From positions 124,001-188,000 of the forward strand of contig NZ_LRRU01000004.1 of the NCBI RefSeq assembly GCF_001641615.1: a DNA stretch of 64,000 nucleotides, written 5' to 3'. The position numbers and the translations under genes were made by a program. Shown here one piece after another: positions 37,759 to 47,108 of the stretch. The notes below the pieces were generated by a model. The model was given only the letters and a program-made list of their open reading frames with translations. It was not told the origin of the DNA and did not search any database. The stretch is from Pseudoalteromonas gelatinilytica (GTDB taxonomy: Bacteria > Pseudomonadota > Gammaproteobacteria > Enterobacterales > Alteromonadaceae). Within the stretch, counting starts at the first letter, position 1. Each line of letters opens with the position of its first letter.

Positions 37759-39189
37759 ATGAGTTCATTACCTAAAGCAGGTGACTTTTTAGGGCATCCT
37801 AAAGGGTTATTCCTGTTGTTCGGCACAGAAATGTGGGAACGATTCGGTTACTACGGCATGCGCGCCATTTTAGTTTTATATTTAGTAGCGCTTGTACAAG
37901 AAGGTGGTTTTGGTTGGTCAAATGCAGACGCATTAAGCCTTTATGGTACCTTCACTATGGCTGTATATATCACACCACTATTCGGTGGTTGGTTAGCCGA
38001 TAACGTCTTAGGACAACGTAAAGCGATTATACTTGGTGGTTTATTAATGGCTGCAGGCCATTTCACTATGGGTGTTCCTCACAGCTATTTAGCTGGCCAA
38101 GAAGAAAACGTTTTCTATATTGGCTTAACACTACTTTGTTTAGGTAACGGTTTATTTAAACCAAATATCTCAACCATGGTAGGTGACCTTTATAAAGAAG
38201 GTGACCAACGTCGTGATGGTGCGTTCACTATCTTCTACATGGGTATCAACCTAGGTGGTGCATTAGGTCCTCTAGTTGCGGGTTATGCTGCTGCAGCAAT
38301 GGGCTGGCAATGGGGTTTCATCGTAGCTGGTGTAGGTATGGTGATCTCAGTTCTTCTTCAACTTGCACTAAGTAATAAATACTTAGGCGAAATCGGTGTT
38401 GTTCCTTCGGCTAAGCTTTCTCAAGCACAATCTGAATCAAATACTAAAGAGCCTTTAACGAAAGTTGAAACTGACCGTATTAAAGTTATTTTCACTATGA
38501 GTGTATTCAGTATCATCTTCTGGATGGGCTTTGAACAAGCGGGCGGTTTAATGAACCTTTTCGCTAACGATTACACTGACCGTATGCTATTTAACTTTGA
38601 AGTACCTGCTTCTTGGTTCCAATCTTTAAACTCAATTTTCATCATTGTATTTGCACCTTTAGTTGCCATCATTTGGTTGAAACTTGATAAACGTGAACCA
38701 AACTCTCCGGTTAAGTTTGCTATTGCACTTATTTTCTTAGCACTTGGTTTCATCACGATGATCCTAGCGCTAATGACACAAGGTCAAGGTGAGCACCTAC
38801 AAATCAGCATGATGTGGTTAGTTTTATTCTACTTATTCCACACATTAGGTGAGTTATGTTTATCGCCGATTGGTTTATCTATGGTGAGTAAACTTGCACC
38901 TCTACGTTTAGCTTCAATGCTTATGGGTATCTGGTTCCTATGTACAGCGGTTGCAAACAAAATTGCAGGTTTCGTAGGTTCATTCCTAGGTGAAGGTGAA
39001 GAAGCGTTAGACAACGCGATGGGTATCTTCATTGGCTTAGGCGCAACTGCGGTTCTTTCTGCAGTGATCATGTACTTACTAAGCGACAAACTAGTCGCTT
39101 GGATGCACGGTGCTGAAGGCCAACACGAGCCACAAACGACTGAACACATCCTAGCTGAAGAGCTAGAAGTGTCTGCTGAAAAGCAATAA
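37759..39189 (+). CDS. POT/PTR2-family proton-coupled di/tripeptide transporter
   Basis: 476 residues, about 14 membrane helices. The proton-coupling motif ExxERFxYYG is seen as EMWERFGYYG near residue 25, and the PTR2 signatures as GLFKPNISTMVGDLY and FYMGINLGGALGPLVAGYAA. It imports di- and tripeptides with protons, comparable to DtpA/DtpB of E. coli; which paralogue cannot be told. Codon use is biased toward highly expressed style compared with neighbours. AGGA lies upstream of the ATG. It is monocistronic. Confidence 0.93.
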   Translation: MSSLPKAGDFLGHPKGLFLLFGTEMWERFGYYGMRAILVLYLVALVQEGGFGWSNADALSLYGTFTMAVYITPLFGGWLADNVLGQRKAIILGGLLMAAGHFTMGVPHSYLAGQEENVFYIGLTLLCLGNGLFKPNISTMVGDLYKEGDQRRDGAFTIFYMGINLGGALGPLVAGYAAAAMGWQWGFIVAGVGMVISVLLQLALSNKYLGEIGVVPSAKLSQAQSESNTKEPLTKVETDRIKVIFTMSVFSIIFWMGFEQAGGLMNLFANDYTDRMLFNFEVPASWFQSLNSIFIIVFAPLVAIIWLKLDKREPNSPVKFAIALIFLALGFITMILALMTQGQGEHLQISMMWLVLFYLFHTLGELCLSPIGLSMVSKLAPLRLASMLMGIWFLCTAVANKIAGFVGSFLGEGEEALDNAMGIFIGLGATAVLSAVIMYLLSDKLVAWMHGAEGQHEPQTTEHILAEELEVSAEKQ

Positions 39190-39194
39190 TACTT

Positions 39195-39228
39195 ATTCCC
39201 CGTAGCGCCCGCTGCGGGGAATTTCTCT
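39195..39228 (+). terminator. Terminator after the peptide transporter gene
   Basis: The stem ATTCCCCGTAGC / GCTGCGGGGAAT (one G-T pair) with a four-base loop is followed by a short pyrimidine run. Confidence 0.75.
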
Positions 39229-39305
39229 CTCCCCTATTCCCTCTGCGTCCTTAAAACTGATACTATATTCTGATATTAATTTGGTTTGGCAAAGGAACTG
39301 AGTAA

Positions 39306-42029
39306 GTGCGCTTTAACACTCAACTACTGGTCATTATTCTGACTAGCTTATTACTGACAGCATGCGGTGGCGATAAAACAACAAAAGAAGTCGCAACAGC
39401 TCCTGATCAGTCTGGTTTGATTATTTCTGTCGAAAATGGCTTATCAGCTGAATTTGCACAGGGCGATGTCATACTTAATGCAATAAGTAACACAGTTACG
39501 ACAGACACCACATTTACTTATACAGAGACAAGCGCTTCAAGCACGGATATCGAGCAAGGTATTGTATCGAGTATTCATACCTTTCGCCCAAATAACCTGA
39601 TATTTGCTGAGCCATTAAGTTTAGCGATTAAGTTACCAGATGAACAAACCAACCTTGCCTTTAGCATAGTGCAGTTAGTTGATGAGCAGTGGCAAACTCT
39701 CAGTACTGAACAAAGCGATGATGGATTTGCTGTCAGTGCTATTACAGAATTTGGTAGTTTTGCTTTAATGTCTCGCACCGTTCCTGCGGCCAGTAAAACA
39801 ATTGGCGAGCAATGTAATGACACAGCCAGTAACCAAACGGTACGCTTTATTCATGTTGCAGATTTACACGCGCGCTTTGGCTTTAAAGAGCAGTTATTCA
39901 GCCGTATTCGCAGTTACTACGACAAGGCTAAAGTTGAAAACCCTAATACTTTATTCACCAATGGTGGTGACGATTATGAAAAAGGCACCGTAGCGGAACA
40001 AACATCACAAGGGTTAGCCACTGTCGAAGCTATAAAAGCCATGGCCTTTGACGTACGTGTCATAGGTAACCACGATTATGCATGGGGACCTGAGCAATTG
40101 CTGGACTTTGCCGATGACGATAATGCCATCGTACTTTCAAGTAACACCGAATATGATGGTAGCAGCGAGACGTCGTTTGCCGGTGTCGATTTTTCTGTTG
40201 TCCAAGTTGGTTGCCTTCGTATCGGCTTTTTTGGCATGACTTCAGTGCCTTGGAATGAACTTGATGAACCAGTTGAAGACGAGCCAATTCCTGATTTTAT
40301 CGCTAATTTTAAAATGAATTGGCAGTGGCAAGACGTGGCTGAGCAGATTGTAAACCAATACCGTCAAGATGTTGATTACATGGTCATGGTCAGTCACTTA
40401 GGTGAAGGCACTGACACCCGCATTGCACAAAATGTGGCGGGAATTGATTTAGTGCTTGGTGGGCATACTCATGGCGGTGAAAGTTATCAAACCTTAGATA
40501 ACGGCAGTATTGTTATTCAGCCAAACTTTTTTGCACAAGGTCTGACTGATCTTACCTTAACTTTTAACCTTGAAGACAAAACACTTGCGGATGTTGATTA
40601 CAATACCGTCGCAACCACCAGCATTACGACCCAAGATGAAAGCACTAAAAACGCCATCGATGAAATCATGGGTCGCTATGCCCCAGATGCAAACACCGAA
40701 ATTGCGGTTTCAGAAAATTACCCTTCTGCAGAAGAGCTCACGACGATTACTGCCAAAGCTGCTATGCAGCAGTTCCCCGAGATTGATGCTGCCTTGCTTG
40801 ATGCAAGCCAAGTACAAGATCGCTGGCTACCGGGTACGTTAACCCAAGAAGACTTCCATGCCGCATTTAAGGTTGAACGCCAACCATCAAACACCCCAGG
40901 CTTTAATTCAATTTATCAAGTTGAGGTGACTGGCAGCCAGTTGAAAAGCATGCGCGAAAGCCAGCCTGAATGGGTCTCGTTAGTGCCAGATAACCTTGAT
41001 GACGCAAGCACTTACCAGGTTGCTTTATTTAAAGGCCCAGCACTAAATAGCGGGTTGTTCTTCCCTGCTCTGCCAAGCTTAGAAGCCCAATTGGTCGCAG
41101 AAAGTTGGTGGCTACTTGATAATTACGCGCGAGCACGCACCAGCCAATGTTTATATCTTGATACCGATAACACACTGAATGCGTGTAAAACAGATGATGC
41201 AGTCACGGTATGGAATTTTAACAATCCTGAGCAAGGCTTTAGCAGTGACGTTGGCCCTGCAACACTCAGCTTTTTCGACCCTGAAGACAAAAACTGGGGG
41301 CCAGAAGATAGTCAATTTGCCACCACTACAGAGCTTGAAATTGCTGATTTACCAACGGGTGCCTCAGGCGTGCTCGCCTTTGCTCGCCATAGCCCAACGC
41401 AAGGCTTAACCTTAACGGCTAATAGTGCCGCAAACGGTGATTACCAAACAGAAGGCCTTATCGCTGATTACACCTTAGTGATGGATATTATGTGGCCAGA
41501 ACAAAGCACCAATGAGTGGCGCTCACTACTACAAACCGATATCACTAACAGTGATGACGCAGACTTGTACGTTAGCCGAGATAACGCCATTGGTATTGCC
41601 ACCAGTGACAGTGGTTACTTTGGCGAGCTTTTGGCAAACAGCTGGCATCGTATTGCCTTTGTGTTTTACGCTGCTCCAAACAATGGCGCACTGAAAATTT
41701 ATCTTGATGGTAAGCTGATTGGTATTAAAGACGAAGGTGAAATCAATGAGCGCTGGGCAATCAACAATGCGGCCTTACTTTTAACCGATAATGACTACGA
41801 AACTAAGCCGGGATACTTAAACGCCTTGTTATTTGCTGGTCGTGCGATGACTGATGCCGAGATTGCCAATATGGGTGCTGCACAGCAGCAACTTAGTTTT
41901 ACGCAATCAACCCGTACCCTAAACCAAGTGGTTGAACGCCATTATCAAGCAGCACCACAAGTTTTAGATAACCCTTGGTTACAACAGCGCAGCAAGTTTT
42001 TTAACAAAGCACGTCAAACTGTAAACTAA
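39306..42029 (+). CDS. 5'-nucleotidase-like metallophosphoesterase lipoprotein with LamG-like domain
   Basis: 907 residues, GTG start, lipobox L-T-A-C near residue 20. A beta domain (about 35-165) precedes a calcineurin-like phosphoesterase with all metal-site motifs: FIHVADLHARFG, TNGGDDYEKG, VIGNHDYAWG, VMVSHLGEG and LVLGGHTHGGE. The 5'-nucleotidase C-terminal domain follows (about 450-600), then a region around 640-860 that reads like a LamG/concanavalin-type jelly roll (LIADYTLVMDIMWPEQ, NSWHRIAFVFYAAP, LKIYLDGKLIG). It probably hydrolyses nucleotides or sugar phosphates at the cell surface, and the lectin-like domain could tether it. The phosphoesterase call is firm; the substrate is unknown. 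Confidence 0.85.
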   Translation: MRFNTQLLVIILTSLLLTACGGDKTTKEVATAPDQSGLIISVENGLSAEFAQGDVILNAISNTVTTDTTFTYTETSASSTDIEQGIVSSIHTFRPNNLIFAEPLSLAIKLPDEQTNLAFSIVQLVDEQWQTLSTEQSDDGFAVSAITEFGSFALMSRTVPAASKTIGEQCNDTASNQTVRFIHVADLHARFGFKEQLFSRIRSYYDKAKVENPNTLFTNGGDDYEKGTVAEQTSQGLATVEAIKAMAFDVRVIGNHDYAWGPEQLLDFADDDNAIVLSSNTEYDGSSETSFAGVDFSVVQVGCLRIGFFGMTSVPWNELDEPVEDEPIPDFIANFKMNWQWQDVAEQIVNQYRQDVDYMVMVSHLGEGTDTRIAQNVAGIDLVLGGHTHGGESYQTLDNGSIVIQPNFFAQGLTDLTLTFNLEDKTLADVDYNTVATTSITTQDESTKNAIDEIMGRYAPDANTEIAVSENYPSAEELTTITAKAAMQQFPEIDAALLDASQVQDRWLPGTLTQEDFHAAFKVERQPSNTPGFNSIYQVEVTGSQLKSMRESQPEWVSLVPDNLDDASTYQVALFKGPALNSGLFFPALPSLEAQLVAESWWLLDNYARARTSQCLYLDTDNTLNACKTDDAVTVWNFNNPEQGFSSDVGPATLSFFDPEDKNWGPEDSQFATTTELEIADLPTGASGVLAFARHSPTQGLTLTANSAANGDYQTEGLIADYTLVMDIMWPEQSTNEWRSLLQTDITNSDDADLYVSRDNAIGIATSDSGYFGELLANSWHRIAFVFYAAPNNGALKIYLDGKLIGIKDEGEINERWAINNAALLLTDNDYETKPGYLNALLFAGRAMTDAEIANMGAAQQQLSFTQSTRTLNQVVERHYQAAPQVLDNPWLQQRSKFFNKARQTVN

Positions 42030-42048
42030 TCAATACAAGCGACTTAAT

Positions 42049-42074
42049 AAAAAAGGCCGTGCAAGGCCTTTTTT
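42049..42074 (+). terminator. Terminator after the phosphoesterase gene
   Basis: The stem AAAAAAGGCC / GGCCTTTTTT with a six-base loop has a built-in T run. Confidence 0.9.
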
Positions 42075-42172
42075 ACTGCCTGAAAAATACAAAAATTTAC
42101 CATTAAATACATATGGATAGATATAAAAAAGGATACCCTCTGTTAGTCAATATAGTGGCTTACTCACTGCCT

Positions 42173-42221
42173 TTGATAGTGCAATTGCTGAAATTAAAAT
42201 CATTGTCCCATTTAATTTACA
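42173..42221 (+). promoter_or_regulatory. hppD promoter with an overlapping TyrR-box-like operator
   Basis: TTGATA (42173-42178), a 16-base spacer and TAAAAT (42195-42200) form a good sigma70 promoter. Immediately after it, TGTCCCATTTAATTTACA (42204-42221) matches TGT-N12-ACA with a full TTTACA half site and would cover the transcription start, a position suited to repression. The rest of 42075-42344 shows no gene. Confidence 0.55.
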
Positions 42222-42344
42222 AAAGAGGCTTTGGCTAAATAATGCGGGGATCTTCCCCTTATTGAGATTCTGGTTAATCATCCGCTCATTGCAGAACAAT
42301 AATTCTTTTTTAGCGCAGTGCTTATAATTGCGGGAGTAATGACA

Positions 42345-43391
42345 ATGAGCGAAGTAAATAATCCGTTAGGCCTAGTGGGCATTGAATTCACTGAATACGC
42401 AACACCAGATGCAGATTACATGGACAAAGTGTTTACTGATTTTGGCTTCTCAAAGCTAAAAAAATTCAAAGGTAAAGACATCGTTTACTATAACCAACAT
42501 GACATTCATTTTTTACTAAACAATGAGCGTGATGGTTTCTCTGCTGAATTTGCTAAAAGCCACGGCCCAGCAATTTGTTCTATGGGTTGGCGTGTAGAGA
42601 ATGCGCAAAAAGCATTCGAGGTTGCTGTTGAGCGCGGTGCAAAACCTGCGACAGATTCAACACATAAAGATTTACCTTACCCAGCTATTTACGGTATTGG
42701 CGACAGCTTAATCTATTTCATCGAGCAATTTGGCGACAAAGGTTCTATCTATGAGTCAGATTTTGAAGATTTAAGCGAGCAACACATTGTTGAAGACAAA
42801 GGCTTCATCCGTATCGACCATTTAACCAATAACGTTTATAAAGGCACGATGGAAACATGGGCTAACTTCTATAAAGACGTATTTGGTTTTACTGAAGTTC
42901 GTTACTTCGACATTAAAGGTCAAAAAACAGCGTTATTATCTTACGCACTTAAATCTCCGTGCGGTACTTTCTCGATTCCAATCAACGAAGGTAAAGATAA
43001 TAACAACAACCAAATCGATGAGTACTTAAACGAGTACAATGGTCCGGGTGTACAGCATTTAGCATTCCTAACGAATGACCTAGTAAGCTCACTTGATAAG
43101 CTTGACCAATCAACGATTGCCACGCTTGATATCATCCCTGAGTACTACGACACCATTTTCGACCGTGTACCTTGGGTTAAAGAAGACAAAGAGAAGATCC
43201 GTAAGCATCAAATCCTTGTAGATAGCCAAAGCGAAAACTGTTACTTACTGCAAATCTTCTCGAAGAACCTATTTGGTCCTATCTTCATCGAGATGATCCA
43301 ACGTGTAGATGACGGCGGTTTCGGTGAAGGTAACTTCCAAGCCCTTTTCGAGTCAATCGAACGTGATCAAGAGCGTCGTGGTGTAATCTAG
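42345..43391 (+). CDS. hppD: 4-hydroxyphenylpyruvate dioxygenase
   Basis: Fe(II) enzyme converting 4-hydroxyphenylpyruvate to homogentisate in tyrosine breakdown. The iron ligands are H159 (RIDHLTNNV), H238 (GVQHLAFLTND) and E316 (GPIFIEMIQR), all in their expected vicinal-oxygen-chelate contexts. The start at 42345 (MSEVNNPLGLVGIEF) has GGGAG eight bases upstream; earlier ATG and TTG codons are too close to that site. This gives 348 residues, normal for bacterial HPPD. fahA follows after a terminator. Homogentisate dioxygenase is not in the window. Confidence 0.95.
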   Translation: MSEVNNPLGLVGIEFTEYATPDADYMDKVFTDFGFSKLKKFKGKDIVYYNQHDIHFLLNNERDGFSAEFAKSHGPAICSMGWRVENAQKAFEVAVERGAKPATDSTHKDLPYPAIYGIGDSLIYFIEQFGDKGSIYESDFEDLSEQHIVEDKGFIRIDHLTNNVYKGTMETWANFYKDVFGFTEVRYFDIKGQKTALLSYALKSPCGTFSIPINEGKDNNNNQIDEYLNEYNGPGVQHLAFLTNDLVSSLDKLDQSTIATLDIIPEYYDTIFDRVPWVKEDKEKIRKHQILVDSQSENCYLLQIFSKNLFGPIFIEMIQRVDDGGFGEGNFQALFESIERDQERRGVI

Positions 43392-43406
43392 TTCATCATG
43401 ATGAAT

Positions 43407-43449
43407 AAAAAGCAGCGTGTGGTTTGGGTAAATTCACACGCTGCTTTTT
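43407..43449 (+). terminator. Terminator after hppD
   Basis: The long perfect stem AAAAAGCAGCGTGTG / CACACGCTGCTTTTT separates hppD from fahA, so fahA needs its own promoter or read-through. Confidence 0.92.
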
Positions 43450-43546
43450 GTCGTTTTAAATTCTGTTTTAAACTAACTGTTTAAATTGCGTTGATTGCCT
43501 CCATATAGATAACTAATAAATCAGCGCGAACAAATAAGGAAAGAGT

Positions 43547-44860
43547 ATGAGCCTAATTAACGAAACCCACGATATTAATCTAAAAAGCTGGGTTGCATCT
43601 GCTAACGAAGCGAACTGTGACTTCCCAATTCAAAACCTTCCTTTTGCAGAAGTACGTCGTAAAAATTCAGACGAAGCGTTCCGTGGCGCTGTCGCAATTG
43701 GTGATCAAGTTATCGATTTAGCAAAAGTAAATGAGCTTGGTTTATTCTCTGGTGATGCACAGGTTGCCGTTAAAGCCGCAAGCCAAGCTACACTCAATGA
43801 ATTTATGGGTCTTGGTCAGCAGTATTGGTCTGCACTTCGTCTTGCTCTATCAAAAGCACTCCGTGAAGGTGCCAGTGAGCAAGCACAATTAAGCGAAGCG
43901 CTTATCGCTCAAGCAGACATCGAATTTGCGCTGCCATGTCGCATTGGTGATTACACTGACTTTTATACTTCTATTTACCACGCAACAGCGGTAGGTAGTT
44001 TGTTCCGCCCTGATAACCCACTTCTACCTAACTACAAATGGGTACCAATCGGTTATCACGGCCGCTCATCGTCAATTGATGTTTCTGGTCAAACGTTCCA
44101 CCGCCCTAACGGTCAAACTAAAGCGCCAGATGCAGAAGTCCCTTCATTCGGCCCTTGTAAACGCCTAGACTACGAACTTGAGTTAGGTATTTACCTTGGT
44201 AAAGGGAATGAATTAGGCGATGCGATTGCCATTGAAAATGCTGAAAACCACGTATTTGGTTTCTGTGTATTTAATGACTGGTCTGCACGTGACTTACAAG
44301 CATGGGAATACCAACCGCTTGGTCCATTCCTTGCGAAGAACTTCGCTTCGACTGTATCTCCTTGGATTGTTACAACAGAAGCTCTGGCACCATTTAGAAC
44401 AAACTGGACACGTGACGAAAACGATCCACAACCAATGGACTATTTAGAGTCAGCTCATAACCGTGAGTTTGGTGCATTCGATATCAAAATGGATGTACAA
44501 ATCGAAACAGAAAAGATGCGTGCAGCTGGCGAAGCACCAACACAAGTATCTAAATCAAGCTTCAAGCACTCTTACTGGACCGTTGCGCAAATGGTCACTC
44601 ACCACACTGTAAATGGCTGTAACTTCCAACCAGGCGATATGTTAGGTTCGGGTACGCAATCGGGCCCTGAGCACGAAGAAGCGGGTTCATTGTTAGAGCT
44701 TTCTCGCGGTGGTAAAGAAAAAATCACGCTAGCTAATGGCGAACAACGTACTTTCTTAGAAGACGGCGACAACGTAATCATGCGTGGTTGGTGTGAAAAA
44801 GACGGTTTTGCACGCATTGGTTTTGGTTCAGTCGAAGGTACAGTACTACCTGCTAAATAA
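43547..44860 (+). CDS. fahA: Fumarylacetoacetase
   Basis: Hydrolyses fumarylacetoacetate to fumarate and acetoacetate, the last step of tyrosine degradation. The N-terminal SH3-like domain (about 15-120) precedes the FAH fold with DYTDFYTS, catalytic H145 (IYHATAVGSLF), GYHGRSSSI, metal ligands in LDYELELGIYLG and FNDWSARDLQAWEY, and GSGTQSGPEHEEAGSLLEL. At 437 residues it is of normal length. GGAAAGAG lies upstream of the ATG. Confidence 0.95.
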   Translation: MSLINETHDINLKSWVASANEANCDFPIQNLPFAEVRRKNSDEAFRGAVAIGDQVIDLAKVNELGLFSGDAQVAVKAASQATLNEFMGLGQQYWSALRLALSKALREGASEQAQLSEALIAQADIEFALPCRIGDYTDFYTSIYHATAVGSLFRPDNPLLPNYKWVPIGYHGRSSSIDVSGQTFHRPNGQTKAPDAEVPSFGPCKRLDYELELGIYLGKGNELGDAIAIENAENHVFGFCVFNDWSARDLQAWEYQPLGPFLAKNFASTVSPWIVTTEALAPFRTNWTRDENDPQPMDYLESAHNREFGAFDIKMDVQIETEKMRAAGEAPTQVSKSSFKHSYWTVAQMVTHHTVNGCNFQPGDMLGSGTQSGPEHEEAGSLLELSRGGKEKITLANGEQRTFLEDGDNVIMRGWCEKDGFARIGFGSVEGTVLPAK

Positions 44861-44896
44861 AAATAACACGCCATTTTTATTTCCAGAACAACGATT

Positions 44897-44921
44897 AAGG
44901 GCAATTTTTGCCCTTTTTTTT
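44897..44921 (+). terminator. Terminator after fahA
   Basis: The stem AAGGGCAA / TTGCCCTT with a three-base loop is followed by a long T tract. Confidence 0.92.
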
Positions 44922-45011
44922 GCATTTTTTTCAGTTGAGTTACAATTTTTTGCTGGCTTTTTTAAATGAGATTGCTATCTTAGCTCGGTTATTAGTCAAA
45001 TTTTGTACGCC

Positions 45012-46163
45012 ATGTTAGTTAAACTTAAGTCTTTTTATCGCACGTTTTTTCCAGCTCGTCAGCTGTTGATCCGTCAAAATGGCGAGGTAAAACACTTAGT
45101 ATTAGCTCCTTGGGTGCAATTAACGACCTTACTAGTCATTTTAACCGCTCTTGTTTGGTTAAGTATTTCAACACTGCAAATCATTTCTCAAGCTGACAAG
45201 ATCACTAGCATCGAACAAACTCAGCTAACAAAACAACAAGAATGGCAAAAACAGCATTATCAGCAACAAGCTGTTTATGAAAAACAGCTAGAGCAATTGG
45301 CAGTCCTTGAACAAAAACAAGCGCTATTGCAAAGCATGATTGAATCGCTTCCAGAATCAATGAACAAACCTGCACTGCCAACCGACGCAGAGCCATTACT
45401 TTTGCCTGTTCAGGAGCACGCTGAAGAGTTTCACGCGCCTTTAGAAGATGAACAGCAACCTAAACAAGTAAAACGCTTAGAGAGTATTTCTGAGCGCTTA
45501 GCGCGTCTTGATGCTGCTTATAACAGCAGTTTTATTGTATTAGATGAGCAAATTAAGCTTCGTCACCAAGAAATTGTTGCCATGTTAGAAGGTGCAGGCC
45601 TTGATAGTAGCCTTGCTGACGGTTCTGTTTTAGACGGTAGCGAAACGGCACAAGGTGGTCCATTAGATTTATTTGACGAATCAAAAATTCCCGCTGAGTT
45701 TTTAGCGATTGCCGACAAATTGCTGGCATTAAATAACCTTGAAAACTTACTCAGCGAATTACCACAAACACTTCCTGCTGCCGATTACTACATTTCAAGT
45801 AGTTATGGTCTTCGAAAAGATCCTATGAATGGCCGCCGTGCTTTTCACAAAGGCGTTGATTTAGCAGGTTGGCATAAAACCGAGATTTTTGCTCCCGCTG
45901 ATGGCACCGTTTTACGTGCTGGTCGTAATGGCGGCTATGGCAACTTTATCGAACTACAACACAAAAATGGCTTCGTTACTCGCTTTGGTCACCTTAATAA
46001 AATTAAGGTTAAAAAAGGCCAAACAGTGACTAAAGACGATGTCATTGGTTTAATGGGTAGTACTGGCCGTAGTACCAGCACTCACCTACATTACGAAGTT
46101 TTAGTGAATGGCAAACATGTCAACCCGGTTAAAATAACAAAGGCGCTTTCTCGTGTTCGGTAA
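45012..46163 (+). CDS. M23 (LytM-type) peptidoglycan endopeptidase
   Basis: 383 residues. One N-terminal membrane helix (about 32-55, LAPWVQLTTLLVILTALVWLSI), then a long Gln-rich coiled coil (about 60-180), then a complete M23 domain near the C-terminus: HKGVDLAG (zinc His/Asp), RFGHLNKI and HLHYEV. With no missing ligand it should be an active zinc endopeptidase in the periplasm, cutting peptidoglycan cross-links. I choose ATG at 45012; a TTG at 45003 adds three residues. It overlaps the bactofilin gene by 11 bases. This pairing resembles LmdC/bactofilin and Csd1/CcmA cell-shape modules. Confidence 0.88.
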   Translation: MLVKLKSFYRTFFPARQLLIRQNGEVKHLVLAPWVQLTTLLVILTALVWLSISTLQIISQADKITSIEQTQLTKQQEWQKQHYQQQAVYEKQLEQLAVLEQKQALLQSMIESLPESMNKPALPTDAEPLLLPVQEHAEEFHAPLEDEQQPKQVKRLESISERLARLDAAYNSSFIVLDEQIKLRHQEIVAMLEGAGLDSSLADGSVLDGSETAQGGPLDLFDESKIPAEFLAIADKLLALNNLENLLSELPQTLPAADYYISSSYGLRKDPMNGRRAFHKGVDLAGWHKTEIFAPADGTVLRAGRNGGYGNFIELQHKNGFVTRFGHLNKIKVKKGQTVTKDDVIGLMGSTGRSTSTHLHYEVLVNGKHVNPVKITKALSRVR

Positions 46164-46635
46164 AAAAAAACAATCAGCAGCTAGCTCGTCTGGCTCATCT
46201 TTAAAAAGAACCAACCACACTCCTTCTATTATTTCTGAAGACGTTCGTTTAACTGGCGGCCTCAGCAGCCAAGGTGAAGTTCAGCTTGATGGACGCATCG
46301 AAGGCGATTTACGTGTTAAACATTTAGTGATTGGTCACACTGGCATGATTGAAGGTGTCATTGAGGCTGATAGTGTTATCGTCAAAGGTAAAATTATCGG
46401 TTCACTGATTGCCAACAAAGTGACGATTGAAAGCACAGCACAAGTTCATGGTGATGTTTTTCATGACACACTGAGCATCGAAGCCGGCGCAATCATTGAA
46501 GGTAGTTTAAAACATCGTCACGAAGAAGATAATGTGGCGCCAATCAAGCCTGAAGAACAAACAAGTTCTTCATTATTGGCTGATGACGACAACGACTTGT
46601 CGTTTGTTAACAAACAAGCCGCTGATAAGTCTTAA
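46153..46635 (+). CDS. Bactofilin
   Basis: 160 residues, GTG start inside the end of the M23 gene. The core (about 25-115) is the right-handed beta-helix of bactofilins with repeating short strands (LSSQGEVQLDGRIEGDLRV, MIEGVIEADSVIVKGKIIGS), flanked by Ser/Lys-rich N-terminal and acidic C-terminal tails. Bactofilins polymerise without nucleotide and position cell-wall enzymes, so it probably localises the upstream M23 peptidase. Its stop codon overlaps the end of the convergent DUF4442 gene. Confidence 0.93.
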   Translation: MFGKKKQSAASSSGSSLKRTNHTPSIISEDVRLTGGLSSQGEVQLDGRIEGDLRVKHLVIGHTGMIEGVIEADSVIVKGKIIGSLIANKVTIESTAQVHGDVFHDTLSIEAGAIIEGSLKHRHEEDNVAPIKPEEQTSSSLLADDDNDLSFVNKQAADKS

Positions 46636-47108
46636 CGTTTTTTAGCGGTTACATACATTGTGATATCCGCGGTGAAAACGAGTTCATCGCGGCTATTATA
46701 AACCTTCACGGGTACTAGCAAGTCCTGCTTTTCTAACCACTCACTCGGCACTTCTATTTCTGCAACAGCACGCATATCTGTGTCAATTTTCGCTAAATAA
46801 CTCACGGTCATGCCTTTTGGGATCCAACGGTGCGTTTTTGCCGGCACAGTGGCATCAACCATTAAACCTGCACATAACTCAGCAACATTACACTGTGCAA
46901 TTGCATGAATAGTCCCTATATGATTATGGATTGCTCGGCGATTTTTAACGGTTGCACTGCAATGCCCAGCAGTTAAATGTGTGATCAATGGCTTTATTGA
47001 CCCAAAGTAAGGGGCTTTAAAACACACGGCTTTACTAAACAACCAGTTACCCTTTGGCAGTGACTGACATTTCGTCCAAATTTTTAATAATGATGATGGT
47101 GAGCTCAC
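46632..47108 (-). CDS. DUF4442 hotdog-fold thioesterase-like protein
   Basis: 158 residues, GTG start. The segment ATVKNRRAIHNHIGTIHAIAQCNVAELCAGLMVDA is the characteristic active-site region of DUF4442/YiiD-like hotdog proteins (Asn-His before a helix). It is predicted to be a cytoplasmic acyl-CoA thioesterase or a binding protein. No operon partner: it faces the bactofilin gene and is divergent from the efflux pump gene. Confidence 0.75.
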   Translation of the reverse strand: MSSPSSLLKIWTKCQSLPKGNWLFSKAVCFKAPYFGSIKPLITHLTAGHCSATVKNRRAIHNHIGTIHAIAQCNVAELCAGLMVDATVPAKTHRWIPKGMTVSYLAKIDTDMRAVAEIEVPSEWLEKQDLLVPVKVYNSRDELVFTADITMYVTAKKR

